The notes: a model not told the origin generated them from the letters alone. DNA of 64,000 bases from Bosea sp. 124 (GCF_003046175.1 NZ_PZZM01000001.1:4419001-4483000), one strand, 5' to 3'; positions 40,590 to 51,851 are shown, counted from the first letter of the stretch. Program-made: numbers and translations.

Positions 40590-42347
40590 TTAGCGCAGCG
40601 GCAGCGGGGCGTCGCCGGTCGCGCCGGTCGGCCGCAGCATCGCCTGCATTTCGAGTTCGAGGGTCGGTGCCGCGAGCGGGCCCCTGAGGCTGAAGGGCAG
40701 CCGGAGCGTGCCGGCGACGGGCTGGAGCAAAGCGGCCATATCGAGGGTGCGCTCCGGCAGCGAGGCATTTCCGATCAGGGTCATCCGATAGCCGGAGCCT
40801 GCCATCTGCGCTTCGCCGATGGTCAGGATGCCGCCAGCGATGACGGCATTGGCGCTGGCGGTCTCGAAGGTCGTCTTGCCTTGGCGCCAGTCGCGCAGGG
40901 CAAGGCCCGGATTGCGCTCGGCCCGGCGCAACAGGTCGCCGAAGGCGAAGCCGCCGAGCTCGCCCTGGCGCAGGGCGATGCTGCCCTTGCCGCTGAGTGA
41001 TGCCAGGATTTCGGGCAGCGAGCGCCCGAGCCCGTCGAGACTGAACTGGAGGCCGCCGATGCCGCCGAGGCGGGCGATCTGCGGCAGGTCGGCGCCGGCC
41101 TGGCCGAAATTGACCTTGTCGAGCGCGGCGACGAGCTTGACGTCGATGCCGCCCGGCGCCGCGGTCGCGAGCAGGCGTCCCTTGGCGCTGCCGCCATAGG
41201 CATTGGCACGCAGGATCCCGGTCTCGAAGCGCCCCTTCTTGACCAGAAGATAGGTCGCAACGTCACCGAACCTGGCCCCGTCCAAGCGTGCGGCCTCGAC
41301 CGAGACGCGCAGGTCGATGTCCTGCGCCGTCCAGGCCTCGAAGGGCAGGGCGGCAGCGTCGGCGGGGGAGGCCGGTTCGGCGATGTCCAGCTGCGAGACC
41401 AGCCGCGCGAGATCGAGCTGGGCGCCGGCCAGGGTGCCCGACAGCGAGGGGCGCCCACCGGCGAAGCTGAGATTGAGCGCGCCGTCGAGGCGGTCGCCGT
41501 CGAGGCGGGCGACGACATTGGAGAGCGCCAGGTCGTGCGGGCGGATCAGGGCGTTGGCGCTGAGGCTGAGCGGGCCGACCGCCGAGGCCAGCCGGGGCGT
41601 GTCGCCGAACCAGCCGAGCAATTGCGGCAGCGACGGCGTGGTCAAGGTAAGCTGACCGCTGGTGGCGGGCTCCGGGGATTGGCTGCGCGTGCCCTCGAAC
41701 TGAAGCTTGAGCAGGGGCGCATTGACGCCGAGCGTCGTCCGGCCATGCCCCGTGGCGACCGGCCAGAGCAGGCTGATCTCGGTCGCGACGCCGCGCCAGC
41801 TCAGCGAGCCCGCGACCGCCAGCGGCTCCTGCGCCTCGCGCTCGTCGATCGCCAGGTTGACGTCGCGCAGGATGGTGCGGATCGCGCCCTCCGCCCGCAG
41901 GAAGATCGAGCCGGCGGTGATGACGATGCGGCTCTGGCCGCGCAGCGCCTGAAGATAGTACAGCGGGGTCGCGAGCCAGTCGGCGAGGCTGTCGCTGTCT
42001 GTAGCAATGGCGATGTCGATCTGTGGCGCGACGAGGTCGACCCTGTCGAAGTCGACGCGCCCGGCCAGGAGCGGCAGCAGCCGTGCCCGTGCCCTGATGC
42101 GCAGCGCCTTGCCGGAGACCTGTCCGTCACGCTGGGCGAAGCCGACATGGGAGAGGCTGATGCGCGGCAACGGCAGCAGCGCGATCTCGGCACGCTCGAG
42201 CTCCGTCACCACGAGGCCCGTGCGCGCCTCGATGGCGGCGATGATATGCCGTTCGACGCGCGCGACCGCGATGCTCCAAGACTGCAGGCCGAGCAGTCCG
42301 AGCACGAGAACGAGGCTGTAGGCGAGGATCGAGGCGCGTCGCGTCAT
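40590..42347 (-). CDS. AsmA-family membrane-anchored protein
   Basis: 585 residues. One N-terminal membrane anchor (ILAYSLVLVLGLLGLQ) is followed by a long periplasmic region of repeated beta segments. These include GLVVTELERAEIALLPLPRI and RVDFDRVDLVAPQIDIAI near the start. The AsmA C-terminal block GLGRSLPEILASLSGKGSI lies late in the protein. The family is linked to outer-membrane assembly and lipid transfer, like the larger TamB and YhdP. No other transport gene neighbours it. Start 42347 has AAGG four bases upstream. 42365 would add six residues. Confidence 0.88.
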   Translation of the reverse strand: MTRRASILAYSLVLVLGLLGLQSWSIAVARVERHIIAAIEARTGLVVTELERAEIALLPLPRISLSHVGFAQRDGQVSGKALRIRARARLLPLLAGRVDFDRVDLVAPQIDIAIATDSDSLADWLATPLYYLQALRGQSRIVITAGSIFLRAEGAIRTILRDVNLAIDEREAQEPLAVAGSLSWRGVATEISLLWPVATGHGRTTLGVNAPLLKLQFEGTRSQSPEPATSGQLTLTTPSLPQLLGWFGDTPRLASAVGPLSLSANALIRPHDLALSNVVARLDGDRLDGALNLSFAGGRPSLSGTLAGAQLDLARLVSQLDIAEPASPADAAALPFEAWTAQDIDLRVSVEAARLDGARFGDVATYLLVKKGRFETGILRANAYGGSAKGRLLATAAPGGIDVKLVAALDKVNFGQAGADLPQIARLGGIGGLQFSLDGLGRSLPEILASLSGKGSIALRQGELGGFAFGDLLRRAERNPGLALRDWRQGKTTFETASANAVIAGGILTIGEAQMAGSGYRMTLIGNASLPERTLDMAALLQPVAGTLRLPFSLRGPLAAPTLELEMQAMLRPTGATGDAPLPLR

Positions 42348-42591
42348 GGACCTTCGAGACGTCATGGACTTGGGGCCGGCGTCGGGGCGGCCTGGGCCGT
42401 CCCCTGAGATTGAACGCTCCCGGCGGCGCCGCTATGCGAGGCCGCCCGAGTTTGAACCCGCCACTTACCCAACCAGGAGGAGACATGAAGCCGCCCGAAT
42501 AAGGCGCCCACCTTCGGCATCATGTCCTGTGCGGTGCCCGGTGTAGGACGATGGCCCCGACTTGTCGAGCCGGCGAAGCGCGCCGGCCGTT

Positions 42592-44271
42592 TCAACCCGG
42601 CCGGCCACCGGCCCGCGCCAGCCTGATCGCGGGGTAGAGCCCGGCCAGAACGATCAGGAGGCCGGCGAGCGCGCCGTCCTCGAACGCGCCACGCGCGGCG
42701 TGTCCGTAGACCGTCGTCGCCAGCGTGTCGACGTTCAAAGGACGCAGCAGCAATGTCGCCGGGAGCTCCTTCAGGCAATCGACGAAGACGAGCAGGGCGG
42801 CGGCGGCGATCGCCGGGCGGGCGAGGGGCCAGTGCATCCGGCGCAGCACCTCCGGGGCGCTGGCGCCCAGCGTCCGGGCGGCGTCGTCGATGCGGGGCGA
42901 GATCCGCGACAGGCCGCTCTCGATGCCGGTGACGGCGATGGCAAGGAAGCGCACGATGTAGGCGAGGACGAGCGCGGCGCCCGAGCCGATCAGCAGCAGG
43001 CCGGGACTCACTCCGATCCAGCGTATCGCGGCATTGGCAAAGGCGTTGTCGAAGGCGGCCAGCGGCACGAGCAGTCCGAGCGCCAGCACCGTGCCGGGCA
43101 CCGCGTAGCCGAGCGAGGCGATGCGCGACAGGGCCGGAAGAAAGGTTTCGCGGCCTTGACGGCTCGCCGCGACGATGCCGATGCCGAGCGCGACGACGCT
43201 GGCGGCGGCGAGGCCGGAAAAGATCAGGGCGTTGGCGAGATTGCGCAGCAGGGCAGCATCGAGTTGCTGCCAGAGGTCACGGCGCAGCACCTCCACCGCG
43301 AGAAAGGCGATCGGCAGCACGGCGCCGAGCAACACCGGCAGGGCGCAGGCAAGGCCGGCCGCGAACGCGGCACGCCCCGAGAGCGGCACGCGGCCGACTG
43401 CGCGCGGCTGGCGAACGGGCAGGGCGAAACGGCGCTGGCCGCGCAATTTGCCCTCGATCAGGATCAGTGCCACGACGATCAGCAGCATGACGCAGGCGAT
43501 CTGGGCGGCGCCGGCCAGCGAGTTGCGGTTGACCCAGGTCGTGTAGATCGACAGCGTCAGCGAGCGCACGCCGAGATATTCGCTGGCGCCGATATCGTTC
43601 AGCGTCTCCAGCAGCGCGAGCGTCATGCCGGCGGCGAGGGCCGGCCGCGCCATCGGCAGGCCGATGCGCCAGAACAGCCTGCCATGCGAGGCGCCGAGCG
43701 TCCGGGCCGATTCGACGATCGTGGCGGCCTGCAGGCCGAACAGCGCCCGCACGCTGAGATAGACGTAAGGGTAGAGCACGATCGCCATGATGCAGATCGC
43801 GCCGGCGAGGTTGCGCGGATCGGGAAACCAGTAGTCGCGCAGCGAGCGCCAGCCGGTCAGCGCCCGCAGCGCCTCCTGAAGCGGTCCCTGGAAGCCGAGG
43901 ACTTCGACATAGACGTAGGCGGTGATGTAGGTCGGCAGCGCCAGCGGCAGCACCAGCAGCCATTCGAAAGCGCGCCGTCCGGGGAAGTCGTATTGCGTCA
44001 CCAGCCAGGCGGTGCCGACGCCGATCAGGCCGCAGAGCAGCCCGACGCCGAGCAGGAGCAACCCCGTATCGGCCAATGCGGCCGGAATGACGTTGGCCGC
44101 CAGATGCGGCCAGATCGACGCGGCCTGCGAGGACAGGGCGGTGATCGCCAGTGCCAGCACCGGCAGAGCCACGAGGCCGGCGCCGAGAAGCGAGACCCAG
44201 ACAAAACGCGTCGACGGCCGCCACGCGAGTGGCGACCGTCGGTTGGTGGCGAGGGGAGCGCTCAGGCTCAA
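42592..44271 (-). CDS. Iron(III) ABC transporter permease (FbpB type)
   Basis: 559 residues with two fused permease halves, about 12 membrane segments, of the FbpB/SfuB type for ferric iron. Each half has an EAA-type loop: ESARTLGASHGRLFWRIGLP in the first and DDAARTLGASAPEVLRRMHWP in the second. The start is TTG 44271, overlapping the binding-protein stop as TTGA and coupling the two. There is no ATG or GTG nearby in frame. No ATPase gene (fbpC) is adjacent on either side. Confidence 0.93.
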   Translation of the reverse strand: MSLSAPLATNRRSPLAWRPSTRFVWVSLLGAGLVALPVLALAITALSSQAASIWPHLAANVIPAALADTGLLLLGVGLLCGLIGVGTAWLVTQYDFPGRRAFEWLLVLPLALPTYITAYVYVEVLGFQGPLQEALRALTGWRSLRDYWFPDPRNLAGAICIMAIVLYPYVYLSVRALFGLQAATIVESARTLGASHGRLFWRIGLPMARPALAAGMTLALLETLNDIGASEYLGVRSLTLSIYTTWVNRNSLAGAAQIACVMLLIVVALILIEGKLRGQRRFALPVRQPRAVGRVPLSGRAAFAAGLACALPVLLGAVLPIAFLAVEVLRRDLWQQLDAALLRNLANALIFSGLAAASVVALGIGIVAASRQGRETFLPALSRIASLGYAVPGTVLALGLLVPLAAFDNAFANAAIRWIGVSPGLLLIGSGAALVLAYIVRFLAIAVTGIESGLSRISPRIDDAARTLGASAPEVLRRMHWPLARPAIAAAALLVFVDCLKELPATLLLRPLNVDTLATTVYGHAARGAFEDGALAGLLIVLAGLYPAIRLARAGGRPG

Positions 44272-45281
44272 TTGTCGAAGCCGACCTTGTCGACGAGGTC
44301 CGCCGCGGCCTTGCGGTTCTTGGCGACGTCGCCGAGCGGGGTCGTGTCGGGCGTGACCGCGCCGAGCAGCTTCACGGCTGCGCTTTCCTTGACGTCCTGG
44401 TTGACCGGGAACTCGAAATTGCCGTCGGCATAGAGGGCCTGCGCCTTCGCGCCGAGCATGTACTCGACCAGCTTGACGGCATTGTCCTTGTTCGGCGCGT
44501 TCTTGGCGATCGCGGCGGCTGAGACGTTCACATGGGTACCGCCGCCGGCGAAGGTGGTCTTCAACGGCTTGATCGCGTCGTACCAGCCCTTCTGCTCGTT
44601 CTTCGCCACGCTCATCAGGCCGATATAATAGGTGTTGATGAGCGCGATGTCGCACTGGCCCGACAGGATGTCGCGGGCGACGTCGCGGTCGCCGCCGCCG
44701 GGCTTGCGGGCCACGTTCGCCTTCAGCGCCTTGAGATAGCTCTCCGTCTTCTCGGCGCCGTTGCGGGCGAGATAGGCGGCGAAGAAGGCATTGTTATAAG
44801 GGTGCTGGCCGGCGCGGATGCAGAACTTGCCCTTCCACTTCGGGTCGGCGAGATCCTCATAGGTGATCGCGTCCTGCTTCACGCGCTCCTTGGAAACGAC
44901 GACGATGCGGGCGCGCTTGGTCAGAGTGACCCAGTTGTCGCCGGGGCCGCGGAGCTGCGCCGGGACGGTCTTGTCGACGATGGCCGACTTGATCGGCTGG
45001 GTGACGCCGGCATCGACGGCCGCGTTGATCTCGCCGACATCGACCATCAGCATCACATCGGCCGGGCTGTTGGCGCCTTCGGCCTTGACGCGTTCCTGCA
45101 GGCCATCCTTGAGGAAGACCGCGTTGACCTTGATGCCGGTGTCCTTGGTGAAGGCCTCGAGCACAGGGTTGAGCAAGGCCGGCTCGCGCGTGGTGTAGAG
45201 GTTGACGCTCTGGGCCAAGGCGGGTGTCGCCAGAAGGCCGGCGGCCAGCGCAAGAGTGGACAGGCGGGTCGCGTGGATCAT
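44268..45281 (-). CDS. Iron(III) ABC substrate-binding protein (FbpA/FutA type)
   Basis: 337-residue periplasmic ferric-iron-binding protein. A signal peptide (LALAAGLLATPALA) precedes SVNLYTTREPALLNPVLEAF. LINTYYIGLMSV carries the iron-ligand Tyr pair of the family. The core also shows GKFCIRAGQHPYNNAFFAAY and GGGTHVNVSAAAIA. Start 45281 has AAGGAG seven bases upstream. It leads a two-gene unit with the permease. The promoter region holds two TTCTAAA half-sites, which fits iron control. Confidence 0.95.
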   Translation of the reverse strand: MIHATRLSTLALAAGLLATPALAQSVNLYTTREPALLNPVLEAFTKDTGIKVNAVFLKDGLQERVKAEGANSPADVMLMVDVGEINAAVDAGVTQPIKSAIVDKTVPAQLRGPGDNWVTLTKRARIVVVSKERVKQDAITYEDLADPKWKGKFCIRAGQHPYNNAFFAAYLARNGAEKTESYLKALKANVARKPGGGDRDVARDILSGQCDIALINTYYIGLMSVAKNEQKGWYDAIKPLKTTFAGGGTHVNVSAAAIAKNAPNKDNAVKLVEYMLGAKAQALYADGNFEFPVNQDVKESAAVKLLGAVTPDTTPLGDVAKNRKAAADLVDKVGFDN

Positions 45282-45392
45282 GGTTCGCTCCTTCGGGTTC
45301 AAGGCCCGTTTCATCGCGTTGCGGGCGGAGCGGTAGAGCCCGGGCGGACGGTCGTCAATCAAAAAACCGTTTCAGATCAAATAGTTAAATAA

Positions 45393-45430
45393 ATTCTAAA
45401 CTGCAGATAGGTTTGTTTTATTCTAAACTG
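45393..45430 (-). promoter_or_regulatory. Two TTCTAAACTG direct repeats, candidate Irr/iron-control sites
   Basis: ttctaaactg occurs at 45394-45403 and 45421-45430, 27 bases apart, in an AT-rich stretch upstream of the iron-binding gene. TTCTAAA, with its complement TTTAGAA, is the half-site of the iron control element bound by Irr in Rhizobiales. Here the two halves are in the same orientation and not the usual inverted pair, so the assignment is tentative. Confidence 0.4.
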
Positions 45431-45593
45431 ATGGGTCATCCATACCTTCGCGGCAAGGCGCATCGCGGGTGCCCTCGCTCGGGAAGCCAGCAAGGCGCAG
45501 TCGCCCCGAAGACCGGCGGCCGCGGATGTCGGCAAGACTGGACCGAAAGACTGGACCGAACGGTCGATGCCCCGCCGGGCCGAGGCGCGGCCT

Positions 45594-46688
45594 CTACTCG
45601 GCGAGGAGCGAGATGACGCGGACCGTGCCCCGCATCACGGGGTCGAGCGAGCCGCGCAGGGTCATGACGGCATCGCTGGCGACGCTGTCATCGTGCAGGC
45701 TGGCCTCGCGCAGACGCATCTGGCGGCGCAGGCCGCGAGCCTGGGCCTCCATGCGGGAAATGCCGACGCGCTCGTCGATCTGCTTGCGCTGGCCGTTGCT
45801 CAACTCGGAGGCGCTGCGGAAATCGCGGAAGTCGCGCGGGCTGTAGGGCCAGCGCGAGCCGCCGACGAAGGTCGTGACCTTGCCGTCCAGCACGACACTG
45901 TCGCCGGGGCGCAGCGTGAAATCGCGCAGCAGCGAGACGCGGCGCTCGCCGGCCTGGACGATGGCGGGGCGGCAGGCGGCGGCGTCCCGCGAATTCTCAT
46001 GGCTGTAGGCCATCGGCAGGGCGTTGTAGCGCTGGCCGTCGGCGGCCTGGGCCTCGCCGATGTCGGCCGCGCCGGCAGCGACGCGGAAGGTCTTGACCGG
46101 GATGCCCGGATTCATCGCCTGGCAAAGCGCGTCATGTGCCTTCATGTCGGAGGCGGCGCGCAGATAGCCGATCGGCGCGTGGAAGCCGTCGCAGAGACGC
46201 ACGCAGATGGTGCGCGCGACATCGGCCGCGCCGGACACCGTATCGAGCCGGGCCTGGGTGGTGCGTCTGGCCTGACGCTTCGGATCGGCAGCCTGCTGGC
46301 GCTGCCGGAACGGGTTGAGCTCGACTGGCGGGTGGGCGATGCGCCCGTCGGGCTCCATCCGCAGCAGGGGCACCTGCCAGCCGGAGCGGGCGGGGGCGTA
46401 AGCCGTTGCGCGGGGCTGGAACGAGGCCGGAGAACTTGTGGCGTGGCTGGATTGCCTCAGCACGGCTTCCTGGCGATGGAACGCCCGGATTCCGGCGTCG
46501 TCCTCGGCCTGGACGAGGGAAACGGTGAAGACCGCGCCACCTGCACCCAGAGCAAGGCCCAGAGCCGCCATGGCGGCAAGGCGCGCCGGCTTGCCGGTAC
46601 GCGCCGGGTTCTGGGCCGAAACGCTTGGGGCGGCAGGACTTTCGGCGCAGGTCGAACCCTGCGTCGCAACTTCACGGACACGCAACAT
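45594..46688 (-). CDS. DUF2865 exported protein
   Basis: 364 residues. A membrane or signal segment (MAALGLALGAGGAVFTVSLV) is followed by a Gln/Arg-rich region. The DUF2865 core comes next: ARTICVRLCDGFHAPIGYLR, then HDALCQAMNPGIPVKTFRV. The four or so cysteines of this core probably pair outside the cytoplasm. VRLCDGFHAPI is the recognisable block. The function is unknown. The C-terminal region holds no further known domain. It is probably monocistronic, divergent from the gene at 46954. Confidence 0.82.
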   Translation of the reverse strand: MLRVREVATQGSTCAESPAAPSVSAQNPARTGKPARLAAMAALGLALGAGGAVFTVSLVQAEDDAGIRAFHRQEAVLRQSSHATSSPASFQPRATAYAPARSGWQVPLLRMEPDGRIAHPPVELNPFRQRQQAADPKRQARRTTQARLDTVSGAADVARTICVRLCDGFHAPIGYLRAASDMKAHDALCQAMNPGIPVKTFRVAAGAADIGEAQAADGQRYNALPMAYSHENSRDAAACRPAIVQAGERRVSLLRDFTLRPGDSVVLDGKVTTFVGGSRWPYSPRDFRDFRSASELSNGQRKQIDERVGISRMEAQARGLRRQMRLREASLHDDSVASDAVMTLRGSLDPVMRGTVRVISLLAE

Positions 46689-46953
46689 CGCGTCGACTCC
46701 ACCCTACGCCTGTTTACCCGTCCGCCGCCTGCTGGGTGTAGTTTACTTCTTGTTAAGGTTCAACGCCGGCCCCGCCCGCGCCCGGCAAAACAGGGCGCGA
46801 TGCTTAACGCAGGTCCCCGGGGACGAGCCCCAAGGCGAAAGCGCTTCTGCGCAGTTCCTCCGGGAAGGTGGAAACAGAAAAATCCGGCACCTCGACCCGC
46901 TACCGCTCCCGATATGTGGAATGATACTCTCGCCAAGCTTGCAGGAGGCTTGC

Positions 46954-47457
46954 ATGGACGACGATGATTATAGCGATCCGGTGATGACGCGGCTGATGCA
47001 GCGTTCGCCGGAGGCGCGCGAGGCCAATTTCGCCAAGATGGTGATGTGGGGCGCCTATAATCTCGTTAAGGTGACCGCCCCGACGGGCGGCGTCCTGGAC
47101 CATGCCGCCGGCTACGTCACCCTGCAGATGGAGATCAGGGAGAAGACGCCGCTCCAGATCGAACGGGCGCTCGGGCTCAAGGTGGGCACGCTCGCGCTGG
47201 GCGCGCGCATCTACAGGCTCAAGCATCTCCCCCATAAGGAGGAGTTCGAGGTGCGGGGCTACAGCTCGCTGCCCGACGGTCTGCGCCTGCAAGAGGGTAA
47301 GGAAACCGATGCCGCCGGATATCCGCGCGGGCAGATGGCGTGGCAGATCCGATTGACCCATGCCGTCCAGGTCGACCTGGTCAAGACGTTGCGGAGCGGG
47401 CAATCCTTCGTGCCGGGGCTCCACCCGGACATCGCCGCGCGCATGCCGCGCCGCTGA
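46954..47457 (+). CDS. Hypothetical protein
   Basis: 167 residues. AGGAGG lies just before ATG 46954, so the start is well supported. The protein is soluble, with a charged helical N-terminal region (MTRLMQRSPEAREANFAKMVMWGAY) and a middle of alternating strands (HAAGYVTLQMEIREKTPLQIERA). The C-terminus is basic. No signal peptide or cysteine is visible, and I do not recognise the family. It is convergent with the MAPEG gene, with three bases between stops. Confidence 0.7.
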   Translation: MDDDDYSDPVMTRLMQRSPEAREANFAKMVMWGAYNLVKVTAPTGGVLDHAAGYVTLQMEIREKTPLQIERALGLKVGTLALGARIYRLKHLPHKEEFEVRGYSSLPDGLRLQEGKETDAAGYPRGQMAWQIRLTHAVQVDLVKTLRSGQSFVPGLHPDIAARMPRR

Positions 47458-47460
47458 GCC

Positions 47461-47871
47461 TCACAGCACGGCGAGGACGACGCCGACCCACATGCAGAAC
47501 AGCACGGCGACGCCAATCGCGAAGATCGTGGCGCGCAGCCGCAGGTCGTTGGAACCGACATGCACCAGCGTGTGCGCCACACGGGTCGCGACATAGGCCC
47601 AGGCGAGGGCGGCCATGATGTAGCTCGTCGCGGCGACCTCCATCGCCAGCATGATCAGCGCAAAGAAGATGACCGGCGTCTCGAACTGGTTCGAGAAGTT
47701 GGCCGCGGCAAGGCGGGCAGGTTCGGGATAGCGCTCGTTCGAGACCGCGATATCCTCCATGCGAACCTGCTTCGCGGAGAAGGCCGTCTTGCGGCGCAGG
47801 AAGACGATGACGAGGACGGTGAAGATCCAGAGGATCAGGGCCAGCGTGGGATAGACCAGCTTCAGCGTCAT
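47461..47871 (-). CDS. MAPEG-family membrane protein
   Basis: 136 residues, four membrane segments, of the membrane-associated eicosanoid and glutathione metabolism fold. The N-terminal segment (LVYPTLALILWIFTVLVIVF), the Asn-containing AANFSNQFETPVIFFALIML and ATRVAHTLVHVGSNDLRLR are typical. Bacterial members are mostly uncharacterised. Start 47871 has GGAG with six bases of spacing. Upstream ATGs at 47877 and 47892 are possible. It is downstream of guaB but separated by a terminator. Confidence 0.85.
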   Translation of the reverse strand: MTLKLVYPTLALILWIFTVLVIVFLRRKTAFSAKQVRMEDIAVSNERYPEPARLAAANFSNQFETPVIFFALIMLAMEVAATSYIMAALAWAYVATRVAHTLVHVGSNDLRLRATIFAIGVAVLFCMWVGVVLAVL

Positions 47872-47956
47872 CTGCATCTCCGATCGGGCCATGGCGCAGC
47901 GGGAGGCCGCCGGTTCGGGGCGGCGCACCGTGAACGGAGCGAAGCGAACCTGTCTT

Positions 47957-47995
47957 CAAAAAGCAAGCGCAGCGCCCGGGTTGAAGGCGCTGCGC
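47957..47995 (-). terminator. Rho-independent terminator of guaB
   Basis: A perfect 10-bp stem (gcgcagcgcc / ggcgctgcgc, 47967-47976 and 47986-47995) with a nine-base loop. Read on the minus strand it is followed by a T-tract (ttgctttttg, plus 47957-47966). It lies about 90 bases after the guaB stop. Confidence 0.8.
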
Positions 47996-48025
47996 TCAAG
48001 ATGACGGTGGATAGCCGAGCTGGCG

Positions 48026-48066
48026 CGTCGTTCCGGACAAGCAGCGAAGCCGTGCCCGGAATGACG
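48026..48066 (+). repeat. Short palindromic intergenic repeat
   Basis: cgtcgttccgg on the left and ccggaatgacg on the right are near-complementary across a 19-base centre. They lie between the guaB stop (48086) and its terminator. The same cgtca...tgacg ends occur in the elements at 857, 3458 and 12599. Confidence 0.5.
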
Positions 48067-48085
48067 GCGCCTCTCGTCGGCGGGG

Positions 48086-49699
<1,614 letters not shown>

Positions 49700-49759
49700 C
49701 TAGAGCGCCGCAGCGAATATTTTGCAATGCGGCGATGCGCGGCGGCGGAGGCTGCGAAT

Positions 49760-50077
49760 CTAGCGGCGGCGTACGGGCTGCGCGGCGTCGGCATTCACGG
49801 CCGGGGCGCTGGGCGAAACGCCGAAGCAGCCCATGCCCATCATCGTCGCGCCGTGCGCGTCGGCCATGCTGGCGCAGTCGTTCTGGCGGATACAGGCGCG
49901 CTCCCTCGCCATGTCGCCATAGCCCTGTGGCGAGTTCTTGAAGGTGCAGGCCTGGTGCCAGTCGGTGTCCAGCGCTTTTGCAGGAGCGGGCGCGGCCATC
50001 ATGGCGGCACCGGCGCAGAGCGCGAATGCCGCAAGCCGCAGGCTGTGCAGGGCGGGGAGGTGAGTTCGGTCAAGCAT
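49760..50077 (-). CDS. Small exported hypothetical protein
   Basis: 105 residues from ATG 50077, with GGAG eight bases upstream. A signal peptide (LAAFALCAGAAMMAAPAPAKA) precedes a short mature part with four cysteines: HQACTFKNSPQG, ERACIRQNDCASM and GMGCFG. Spacing suggests two disulphides. The C-terminus is Ala/Arg-rich. No family is recognised. It is probably periplasmic. It lies between guaB and the divergent MFS gene. Confidence 0.65.
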   Translation of the reverse strand: MLDRTHLPALHSLRLAAFALCAGAAMMAAPAPAKALDTDWHQACTFKNSPQGYGDMARERACIRQNDCASMADAHGATMMGMGCFGVSPSAPAVNADAAQPVRRR

Positions 50078-50342
50078 CGGACGTCTCCAGATCATTGAAG
50101 AAAGCAGTCGCCCCTTTGGTGTCCGAGACTGACGGACAAGGTTGAGATGGGAGTGGCCCGATACGGCCGGCAGTACGCCAAGTGCATGGCGGTGCTGCTT
50201 GCTGGGTCGTCGCAGATGTCCGGCGCATGGCGGCATTGCATGCGCCGAGGCTGATCGGGCTCGCAGAAGCCCGCCCTTGCCCTCGTCACGTCCGATTCGT
50301 GCGGCTAAGGCAGAGCGAGGATTCAGCCGAGGGCCGACCGTC

Positions 50343-51782
50343 TTGCAGCGCGCCAAACTCCTGCCCCTGATCGTCGCCTGCGCGCTGTTCATGGAGAACA
50401 CCGATTCGACGGTGATCGCGACCTCGCTGCCGGTGATCGCGCAGTCGCTGGGCGAGGATCCGATCGCGCTCAAGCTGGCGCTGACCTCCTATCTGGTCAG
50501 CCTCGCCGTCTTCATCCCGATCTCGGGCTGGATGGCCGATCGCTATGGCGCGCGCACGATCTTCCGCGCCGCGCTCGGCGTGTTCATGCTCGGCTCGGTC
50601 TTGTGCGCGCTGTCGAACTCGCTGGGCGCCTTCGTCGGCGCGCGCTTCGTGCAGGGCATGGGCGGGGCGATGATGGTGCCGGTTGGCCGGCTCGTGATCC
50701 TGCGCAGCGTCAGCAAGTCCGAGCTCGTCAGCGCGCTCGCCTATTTGACCGTGCCGGCGCTGGTTGGCCCCGTGGTCGGCCCGCCGCTCGGCGGCTTCAT
50801 CACGACCTATTTCGACTGGCGCTGGATCTTCTTCATCAACATCCCGATCGGGATCGTCGGGATCGTGCTGGCGAGCCTGTTCTTCGAGGATGTGCGGGAG
50901 GAGGACGTCGCGCCGCTCGACATCCGGGGCTTCGTGCTGTCCTCCTTCGGCTTCGCCAGCCTGATGCTGGGCCTGGCGACCGGGGGCCGCCATCTCGTGC
51001 CGGAAGCGGTGTCCTATGCCTGCGTCGCGGCCGGGGTCGCGGCGCTGACCGCCTACTGGTTCCATGCGCGCCGCGTCGCCCATCCGGTGCTGAACCTGTC
51101 GCTGCTGCAAATCCCGACCTATCGGATCGGCGTCATCGGCGGCTCGATCTTCCGCACCGGGATCGGCGCGGTGCCGTTCCTGCTGCCGCTGATGCTGCAG
51201 CTCGGGTTCGGGCTCGATGCGCTGCAATCGGGGCTGATCACCTTCGTCTCGGCCGCGGGCGCGCTGCTGATGAAGACCCTGGCGAAGACCATCCTGGCGC
51301 GTTTCGGATTCAGGCGCGTGCTGACGTTCAACGCTGTCATCGGCGCGGCCTTCCTGGCGGCGTCGGGGCTGTTCACGCCGCTGACGCCGCATTGGTTGAT
51401 GCTGTCGGTGCTGCTGATCGGCGGCTGTTTCCGCTCGTTGCAGTTCACCGGCATCAACGCGCTGAGCTATGCCGACGTCTCCAACAAGGAGATGTCGAGC
51501 GCGACCAGCCTGTCCAGCGTGGCGCAGCAATTGTCGCTGAGCATGGGCGTGACGATCGGCGCCTTCGCGCTGGAGACGGCGAGCGCCGTCCATGGCGGCG
51601 CTGCGCTCGGTGCTGCGGATTTCTGGCCGGCCTTCATGCTGGTCGGGCTGATCTCGGCCTCGTCGGTCTTCATGATGAGACAACTCGCGCCCGATGCCGG
51701 GGCCGAGGTCTCGGGCCATGCGCCGTTCAGCGCTCGCAAGGCGACAGCGGAAGCGATCGCGGACCAGAAGCCGCTCGAGTGA
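50343..51782 (+). CDS. MFS transporter, DHA2 (EmrB/QacA) type
   Basis: 479 residues, about 14 membrane segments. Motifs typical of drug:H+ antiporter family 2 are visible: ENTDSTVIATSLPVIAQSLG in segment 1, GWMADRYGARTIFRAAL as motif A, and LTVPALVGPVVGPPLGGFI as motif C. The start is TTG 50343, with GAGGG eight bases before it. There is no ATG in frame at the N-terminus. No membrane-fusion (EmrA) gene is adjacent. Efflux of a hydrophobic compound is likely; the substrate is unknown. Confidence 0.9.
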   Translation: MQRAKLLPLIVACALFMENTDSTVIATSLPVIAQSLGEDPIALKLALTSYLVSLAVFIPISGWMADRYGARTIFRAALGVFMLGSVLCALSNSLGAFVGARFVQGMGGAMMVPVGRLVILRSVSKSELVSALAYLTVPALVGPVVGPPLGGFITTYFDWRWIFFINIPIGIVGIVLASLFFEDVREEDVAPLDIRGFVLSSFGFASLMLGLATGGRHLVPEAVSYACVAAGVAALTAYWFHARRVAHPVLNLSLLQIPTYRIGVIGGSIFRTGIGAVPFLLPLMLQLGFGLDALQSGLITFVSAAGALLMKTLAKTILARFGFRRVLTFNAVIGAAFLAASGLFTPLTPHWLMLSVLLIGGCFRSLQFTGINALSYADVSNKEMSSATSLSSVAQQLSLSMGVTIGAFALETASAVHGGAALGAADFWPAFMLVGLISASSVFMMRQLAPDAGAEVSGHAPFSARKATAEAIADQKPLE

Positions 51783-51851
51783 GCTGGCAGGCTTGCCGCG
51801 CCGGATCAGCGGCATCCGGCTCCGACGGGGTCGATGGCCCATATTGCCACG

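Noticed and set aside
42562..44655. A long plus-strand frame opposite the iron permease, and an upstream extension of the permease frame into the binding protein
   Set aside because: The plus frame is antisense. The extension is out-of-frame sequence of the binding-protein gene; the TTG at 44271, overlapping the binding-protein stop, fits better.
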